Below, one piece after another: positions 57,689 to 64,000 of a stretch of 64,000 nucleotides of DNA. The position numbers and the translations under genes were made by a program. This DNA comes from Lojkania enalia (Eukaryota; Ascomycota; Dothideomycetes; Pleosporales): assembly GCA_010094045.1 (NCBI GenBank), contig ML986587.1, positions 310,001-374,000 on the forward strand, given 5' to 3'. Below the pieces are notes generated by a model. It was not told the DNA's origin. It searched no databases and saw only the letters and a program-made list of their open reading frames with translations. Position 1 is the first letter of the stretch. Each line of letters starts with the position of its first letter.

Positions 57689-58499
57689 ATGACCTCCTTG
57701 AATGCTGTCGGGTTGGACAAGGGATTTCTCAGTGGACATGCGCCTAATTTAACAAAAGAGATAGTCGATTGGAGGGCAGGTGGCCTTCCTGGATATGAGG
57801 GAATGTGGGCGGTTGTCCTCGATGGAGTTATGTCTGAGGAAGAATGTGACCTACTCGTTGCCGCGGTTGAGTCAAAGGCAGATGGTAAGTGGGAGAGAGC
57901 CTTGGTAAACACCGGAGGCGGCAGACAGGCATTATATGAAGACATCCGGAGCTGTGGACGAATAATATGGGACAATCACGACCTTGTAGCAAAGCTTTGG
58001 GCAAGGATCGAAGCGGCTGTTCCAGAGATACATCGTCTTGAGAATCAGCCCCATATAACAGGCCGCGGCCCGGCAAAGCGAAAAGAGGTGTGGAATGTGA
58101 CAAGATTAAATGAGCGTATGAGGTTCTTAAAGTATACCAGCGGGGAGTATTTCAAACGTATGTAACAGAAATATAATGAGCAAAGATAATACATTGCTGA
58201 CATACGAAAAAGCGCACTGCGACGGCACCTACGAAACGCCTGACTGCACAGAGCGCTCATACTTTACTTTGCACCTCTATCTCAACGATGCTATAGGCAA
58301 GCCAGGAGAGCTGCCTCTCCAGGGCGGTTCCACCTCATTCCACTCTTGGTCAGACCTGGAGCAGCATATGAATATTGTGCCAAAAACAGGACGAGTCCTC
58401 CTTTTCCAGCATCGAGATCTGCTACATTCTGGCGAGGATGTTGTGGCAGGAACAAAGTTGACAATGCGCACCGATATTATGTATGCCAAAGGGGCGTGA
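57689..58499 (+). CDS. 2-oxoglutarate/Fe(II) dioxygenase, prolyl-4-hydroxylase-like
   Basis: Predicted 251 aa, exons 57689-58157 and 58213-58499, with a 55-nt intron (GTATGT, branch GCTGACA, acceptor AAAAAG). The splice creates the conserved EYFKPHCDGTY. Iron ligands are His158 and Asp160 (HxD) and distal His228 in LLHSGEDV. Basic residues Lys238 and Arg242 in TKLTMRTDIMY are placed to bind 2-oxoglutarate. The YLND and FQHRDLLH surroundings match the P4H-like 2OG family. No signal peptide, so a cytosolic or nuclear enzyme. Substrate unknown: such fungal proteins hydroxylate prolines or small molecules. All catalytic residues are present, and the length is that of a compact stand-alone dioxygenase. 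Confidence 0.87.
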
Positions 58500-60033
58500 G
58501 TCATCGGGTATTGTAATCACAATAAGCAGCGCTCGGCGCTCGGCATTCGGATGAGGTGCTGGTCGGATGGAGGTAGTGTCCGTTTGAAATTGGGTAGGCA
58601 TGTTTTTAATTGTTAGCAGTATCCTTTGATCTTGGGTGTCTTCAAAGAATGTAATCAGACTCACCTAAACAAGTCTTGTTGAACGACCCGCCTCGCCTGA
58701 GTAATCGGAATCGAATGATACTGTTCCTCTTTCGCGGTAAAGCTACTCGAGGTCTAGTACGCTGCGTATTGCACTATGGTGTCGCTCCGCAGAGCACACA
58801 ATCTTCGCACCGACTCCCATAGAGACACCAATACAGCGCTGGAGCTATCCCGAGAGACAGCATCATCGCCTCATGGGCTCTGAGTTTTCTGATGCCAAAT
58901 GCAGACGTGAGTCACGCCAGGCCCTTGCGGGCAGTGATGCCAGAGCTCACAAGGTGAGTTGACAGAGATAGTGAAGATTACTCCGAATTTCTCATTTGCA
59001 TGTATGGACAAGCTAAGCGCGGGACTCAGCGTCTGTTTGTGAGCAAAGAAACGCAGCGTTGGCAAGGCGGGCCGTTGAAGAAGAAAAGTTCGAGAGTGGA
59101 GAGTTTTGTGGCTGCAGGACCGGTGACACTAGAGGCGCACTAGGCAAAATATTTTTCCGACCGTCTTCGACAACTGAGCCTAGTTGTATCCCTCATGCTT
59201 AGTGGTGGCATTATAATTGTGCTTATACTGTTGATTGTGCTAGTATTAAACATGCTAGGCCCTTAATATATAAATAGATGAAGAGACTCGAAGAATGGAA
59301 GTTAATCGTACAGTTACCCGTACATGATATAAATAAAAATATGCCCTCCAAAATCTGCAACCAGAAAATTAAATCAAAATACAAAGTGAACATGTATATG
59401 TCACCTACATTATTGAATCCCTTCTAGGCCCCACCAAGATCCCACCCACTAGCCCCCCCTCTTAATCCCACAATACCCTCCCAGTTCTCTCGATCCCTCC
59501 ACCAAATTCCCTCCATCTATATTCCTCCCCTATGCAAGAATCCCAACATGGAGGGGAAAAAAAAACCGTGATCTCGGTTCCAAAATAAAAGTAGCAATAG
59601 CAGATCCTCGGACGAGCGGAAGCTGAAAGAATTCCCTCAGAATATGGTTGGCTTACCAGTCTACGAGGCTGAATGGCGCGCATAAAGTCTGTGCGCACGC
59701 CCCGCAGGATAAGCTTAAACTGGAGAAGTTGAGCGGCGTAGATTGTAATCGGAACTAACCGCACACTTTCAAACTTGGAACGATGAATTAGCGCGGGTAC
59801 TGAAGAGGGAATGGCACAAGACATTACACATCAAAATGTAATGTAATTGAATATTAAGATCTGATAAATTCAATTGTGTTTGACGTCGCGCGCTCTAAAG
59901 AGTGGTGGTATCAAGGGATATCTAACTAAGCACAAAAACAACTTTACGATATCAGCCTCATAAGACTGCATCGATGGGATATCTAGCATCCATCATGGAT
60001 CATCAGATACGCATATGATTGCCAGGAGATTGT
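58500..60033. other. non-coding interval between convergent genes
   Basis: About 1.5 kb between the dioxygenase and DUR3 3' ends. A 120-codon minus-strand frame (59462-59824) has no motif. AT-rich around 59200-59420. No gene supported. Confidence 0.5.
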
Positions 60034-62547
60034 TTACTCCTTAGCCATAATCTTCTCAGTTTGTGTCTCTTCGGGTGTGTCAGTACCCTCAACAACCGTG
60101 ATTGAACCTTTTGACGGCTTCTTCTGGCCCGTGATATCCAAATAAATGGCCTTGAATGTCCTAGCACTGGTACCCCTGCCTTCCCAAAGTGGGTAGAGAC
60201 CCACACAGAAGGACGAGAAGAACATCCACAGGATACCAACAACCACCCATCCAGTGAAGAACTTCTTGCTGAAGATGTATCCAGTACCGTACATCGGCAT
60301 TGGCCAGAGAACGAGCAAGGCGATGGTCATGAAAACGGTCATCCAGCGAGCAATCCGGGATGCTTTATAAAGTTTAGCCTGCTCTTCTTCTTCGTCGGCG
60401 ATGCTGTGGCGCCGTTCACCTGGGATGAGTTCGAGATCCACATGTGCAGCGGCTGCGAGGTCGTGGTCATCACCCTTGCGAATCGCTTTCATGGACTGCC
60501 AGTCGTAGTTTTGTGGACCAAAGCCGTATGTTAGGACAGGAATGAAGATAAGCGGGGATAGAAGAGCAACGACGTTGCCTGCCAACATGGGGTTATTGGC
60601 ACCAGTGGTATCAACGTTGAGCTCACCGCCCTCCTTCTTGGCAGTAACGAGCCACGCAATGAGGGAGCAGGCAAAGCCAAGCGGTGGAGTAAAGGTCGCG
60701 GCCCACCAGTTCTGCTTGCTCCACATGAGGGTCAAAGTAGCAGGAAGCACGGCGGCTGAGATTATTACGCCCATAAGAAGGTAGAGGTAGCCCATGGAGA
60801 TGCCAATGTAATAGAGCGCAGTGGACCAGGCAGCCATAGCGACAGCAAAGCCAACAACCATAACATGAGACATGTAGATGAGCTGCTTGCCGGTGGCGGT
60901 CGGGTTGAAATAAGTTTGGTAGAAATCGTAGGTGAAGATGGATGAGACAGCAATCAACTCGGCAGACATGGCAGAGGTGACAGCCATGAACACAAGGAGA
61001 AGGGTAGCAGCCGCACCACCCTTGCCCAACATTGCAACAGCCGCGGTAGGTAAAACGAGGCCAGCGGAGACATCCGCCGGGTTCATGCGCTCGGGATAGG
61101 TGGGGAAGATTGGGTTACCCTCGAGAGCAAGAGCAGCAAGACCCATGGTGGTAGCCGCTAGCCACGGAATAGCAAACCAAGACAGACCACCCATAATGTA
61201 TCCGGGAAGGGCATCGACGGGAGAGGCAGCGATAGCCTTATTGTAGTAGCCATTGTCGCAGAACACAGTTCCAAAGTTGCCGACAATGTTGATAACGAAG
61301 AATATGGCACCCTCCTTAGAACGCATGGTGAGGTAGGAGCCTCCAGCATTGCCATCGACTGGATGCCTCCTTGCAGCCTCGGCAAGAAGGTCATATACTT
61401 TAGATGGGCTTCCAAGAACGTCGTTGGTAGCATATGTTGTGAATGCAAACATGAGTAAAATGACGAGAATAACCACAGTGTGAGCATAATCTGTCAAGAA
61501 AGTAGCCTTAATCCCGCCGAACATAGTATAAAGGACGACACCGACAGGAAGAAGGAAGCAGGCAGCTGCAGTAGGCATTCCCGTAAGCTAGTTTCGTTAG
61601 CATAATGACTGTAAAGCACCGACTAGATGGTATTACCGATGTAACGACGGCAGAGCCTCCGGTTAGCAACATAGACGTGACAAGGATGTTAGTGAATAGA
61701 CCAAACACCATGAACACGATATGAGTGACTGCTCCATAACGAGCCCTAATGACTTCAAGGAAAGTATGCGCGTTGGGAGCTCGTCGCTTCAATTCGATGG
61801 CAATTGTGGCGAAGAGAATAATTTGCACTGTAGCACCAGAAGCATACCAAAATGGCCCGGAGACGCCATAGGAGTATGCAACGCCAGAGGATTGTAGGAG
61901 GGTAGCGGCCCATGTCCAGGACGAGACGACGGCAGAGGCAACAAGACCAGACTTAACGGTTCGTCCAGCCGTGCTGAACATTTCTGAGGTTTGCAGCTCA
62001 TAGTTGTATCTGAACTAAAGTTAGCGTGGCGTGGTCTTATTTCCGAGTTATCATCCGTCGCTCCTCAGCGCATGCGTAAACAATGAAGTCCCGAACTAAA
62101 CAAGCTTTCTTGCTCGTTCGAAAATTGTAGGCTAGGGTTTTCCGCCTTGAAGCGGTAATTCCCTAGCTATTGAGGTAGAAGAGTCTTTAAAAAGTCTACT
62201 CGTACACGTAGACGATATTTCCACGGCTCCTCTTCTTGATATAGCTAGATAGACCGCTATGCGCTGACTGGTTTGTCGTAGTGGTAGCACGAGATTTATT
62301 ATTATCCGCACCTATTGGCCTCCAGGTGAGGCGGGAATGTTCGCGAGCATACCATTGTGAACCTCAGAACATTCGATAAAACGAGCTCACCTCTTAAGCA
62401 CAAATGTCGTCAAAATCATACCAAAGCTTTTCGAGACATCAGCAAGCTGCTAGACCGAGTTGAGTGTATGGGCACTTACGCAAAGGCAAATCCCAATCCA
62501 ATGACGATGCCATAGCCAACACTCTGCCCAAGTGGTGGGCTCGGCAT
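60034..62547 (-). CDS. DUR3: urea transporter, DUR3-type sodium/solute symporter
   Basis: Predicted 676 aa in four exons: 62547-62480, 62426-62391 (36 nt), 62009-61637 and 61587-60034. Introns are 53, 381 and 49 nt. Exons 1 and 2 give [20 protein letters not shown] and a short [14 protein letters not shown] segment. Exon 3 begins with the DUR3 signature [20 protein letters not shown] and [20 protein letters not shown]. About 15 membrane spans follow, with conserved [40 protein letters not shown] and a cytoplasmic charged loop near 540. This SSS-family protein carries urea with high affinity across the plasma membrane, probably proton-coupled in fungi; polyamine transport is also known in yeast Dur3. 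Four HGATAR sites lie upstream, as expected for nitrogen-repressed genes. It appears complete. Confidence 0.92.
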
Positions 62548-64000
62548 AGCTGCTGATAATCAATCAATTGCCCTGAGTCCCAAGAGTTTTGCTGAGGGGC
62601 GAAGTTCGCGGCTTGAGCGTTTAAGAGCAAAACGGAGGAAGCTCGTCGCTATATAAGCTCTGCCGAGATCTTGTCTCCCAACGAAGAGTCGACAACTTTT
62701 TCCAAGCGATAGTTGCTCTGAAAGCAAAGATGGCGCTAGAGGAAGCTTGAAAAGAAAGGTTGTGCTGGCTTGCACGAAGCCCGCAGTTATCGAGAGTAGC
62801 CGACAGGGCTACCTCGCCTTACCACGAAACGGCTGTGGAGATAGCCCCTTTGCATGGTTCAGAATGGGTTCGTGGGGCAAATATGCTTCCAGAGCCCCAT
62901 AGAGGAATGATGTGTGATACCCTGGCCAACGCTGATAAGCAACTAGGGCATAACTTTGATAAGAAGAGCGTCGCTGAGTGCTGAAATTTAGTCACTCGGT
63001 ACGGAGTACACGCCGCCAATGAACTGGTCTAAACAGCGAAACCATCTTGTGACTTCTGTTTCGTGAGGATTGTTCAAGGGAGCTATGGCCGGGAAGTGGC
63101 ATGTTCGCCGGCGTCCAAGCAGTGCAATTTCGCAGCTCTCCCGCCGCTGTATGCAGGCTTCCACGTTCCAGCCCGCAAAGGGCACCCTACATATCAGCGC
63201 CGACGCCGCGACTGATAGCTGAAAGCTATGCCCAGCCCGGAGCCGTGGCAGATGAGACTTTGCAAGCGAAAGAAGCTTGTCCGGAGAAGTTCGAAGACTT
63301 GTCAAGCTGTTTCAAGCTATTCGCTAGCGGGCCGGAGCGGGCTTGAGCGTCGTTTAGTCACACCTAGGACGCGGCTTATCTCTGTGCCTCAACGCCAGAG
63401 CGGGATGATTCGCGACACTTGATCTGACTTCGTAATGGCATCATCTCCTGTTAGATAGGACCGGGTGAGTTTTGCAGAGCCCCGATGTCGCTCGTTTGCG
63501 ACATGAGACTTTCCACATGGCAGTCCCTGTTCGTCGACAACAATTATCTGCTTAGTGGTCAGCGACCCTAGAGAATTTGCAGCAATATCATAAACTTCGG
63601 GGATAGATATTGCACAGCTCCAACGGGAGGAGAGGGGGACTATGGCGGTTGGCCCCAAGACAATTTTGCCCGCGAAAGGCTGGAGCTGAGCAACATCACA
63701 TCTGCTCTAGCAGAGCTTTGATTGGCCGAATAGCCTTAGCCTCCATAACTCCCGATATCGTCTTCAGAATTCGGCCTCAACGGCATCATGACCCAAATCC
63801 CACATGCTAGAGGCTGCCGAGCTCGTTCAGTCGGTTCGAGAACTCCCACGCGGTTGGAATAATCCAGATGTGGCCTGAGAATGGTCTCAATTGGCTTGTC
63901 AACCTCTCTGTTCGCCTTTGAAGAGTTAGATGCAGATGGGTGGGGGTAAAAGCTGCTCGAATGTAGAAAAAGTACACGAAACGAGGCGCATCTTGTCGTT
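62548..64000. other. DUR3 upstream region to window end
   Basis: About 1.45 kb without a supported gene. Beyond the GATA sites it holds only short frames (at most 105 codons) with no family signature. Confidence 0.5.
62554..62962. promoter_or_regulatory. cluster of GATA-factor (HGATAR) sites upstream of DUR3
   Basis: TGATAA at 62554-62559, CGATAG at 62707-62712, TGATAA at 62933-62938 and TGATAA at 62957-62962, all within 415 bp of the DUR3 start (62547). HGATAR is the binding motif of nitrogen GATA regulators such as AreA/NIT2. Paired sites about 24 bp apart (62933 and 62957) are a common arrangement in nitrogen-controlled promoters. The binding itself is inferred. Confidence 0.55.

Noticed and set aside
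59462..59824. 120-codon minus-strand frame downstream of DUR3
   Set aside because: Lies in AT-rich probable 3' UTR, no domain.

Overview
The window is nuclear DNA of a filamentous ascomycete (Pezizomycotina). Genes have short introns of about 48-230 nt (one of 381 nt) with GT...AG ends and CTAAC/CTGAC-type branch points. The gene families are typical of the group: a HET-domain protein, a decayed UstYa/DUF3328 gene, RAX1, a fungal ELL, and small secreted proteins with KR processing sites. I cannot name the species. About 18 apparently intact protein genes occupy roughly a third of the 64 kb. The rest is long non-coding DNA of two kinds: GC-rich, stop-poor stretches (about 5.8-7.1, 17.5-18.5 and 33.9-35.7 kb) and AT-rich, gene-poor stretches with broken genes (about 22.8-28.4 and 43.8-49.3 kb). 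I found no tRNA, rRNA, CRISPR array or intact transposon.

Layout. 0-19.9 kb: SLX9 (40S biogenesis), whose first exon seems to be just the start codon; a HET-domain protein; UBA4 (Urm1/tRNA thiolation); an APC-family permease; a conserved fungal protein of unknown function; a membrane-anchored RING-H2 protein; a bHLH regulator with the SREBP-type tyrosine. 20-31.7 kb: a small protein built from three 31-residue repeats; a small basic hypothetical protein; a long decayed stretch; a conserved hypothetical protein next to a broken UstYa-like gene; a UBE2C/Ubc11-type E2. 36-43.8 kb: an ELL-type elongation factor; a 66-bp minisatellite; a dead ankyrin gene; an RMD1/DUF155 protein. 44-49 kb: a degenerate AT-rich zone with a Ser/Thr-rich dead gene and a leucine-rich dead gene. 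49.3-54.1 kb: three secreted-protein genes within 5 kb, all with signal peptides and dibasic sites. 55.6-62.5 kb: RAX1, a 2OG-Fe(II) dioxygenase and a DUR3 urea transporter.

Most intact genes are housekeeping genes (ribosome assembly, tRNA modification, cell-cycle ubiquitination, transcription elongation, polarity, urea uptake) and do not form one pathway. The parts that look lineage-specific are the secreted trio beside the decayed zone and the 31-residue-repeat protein. All exon boundaries were read by eye from splice signals, frame and family resemblance. No database search or transcript data were available.
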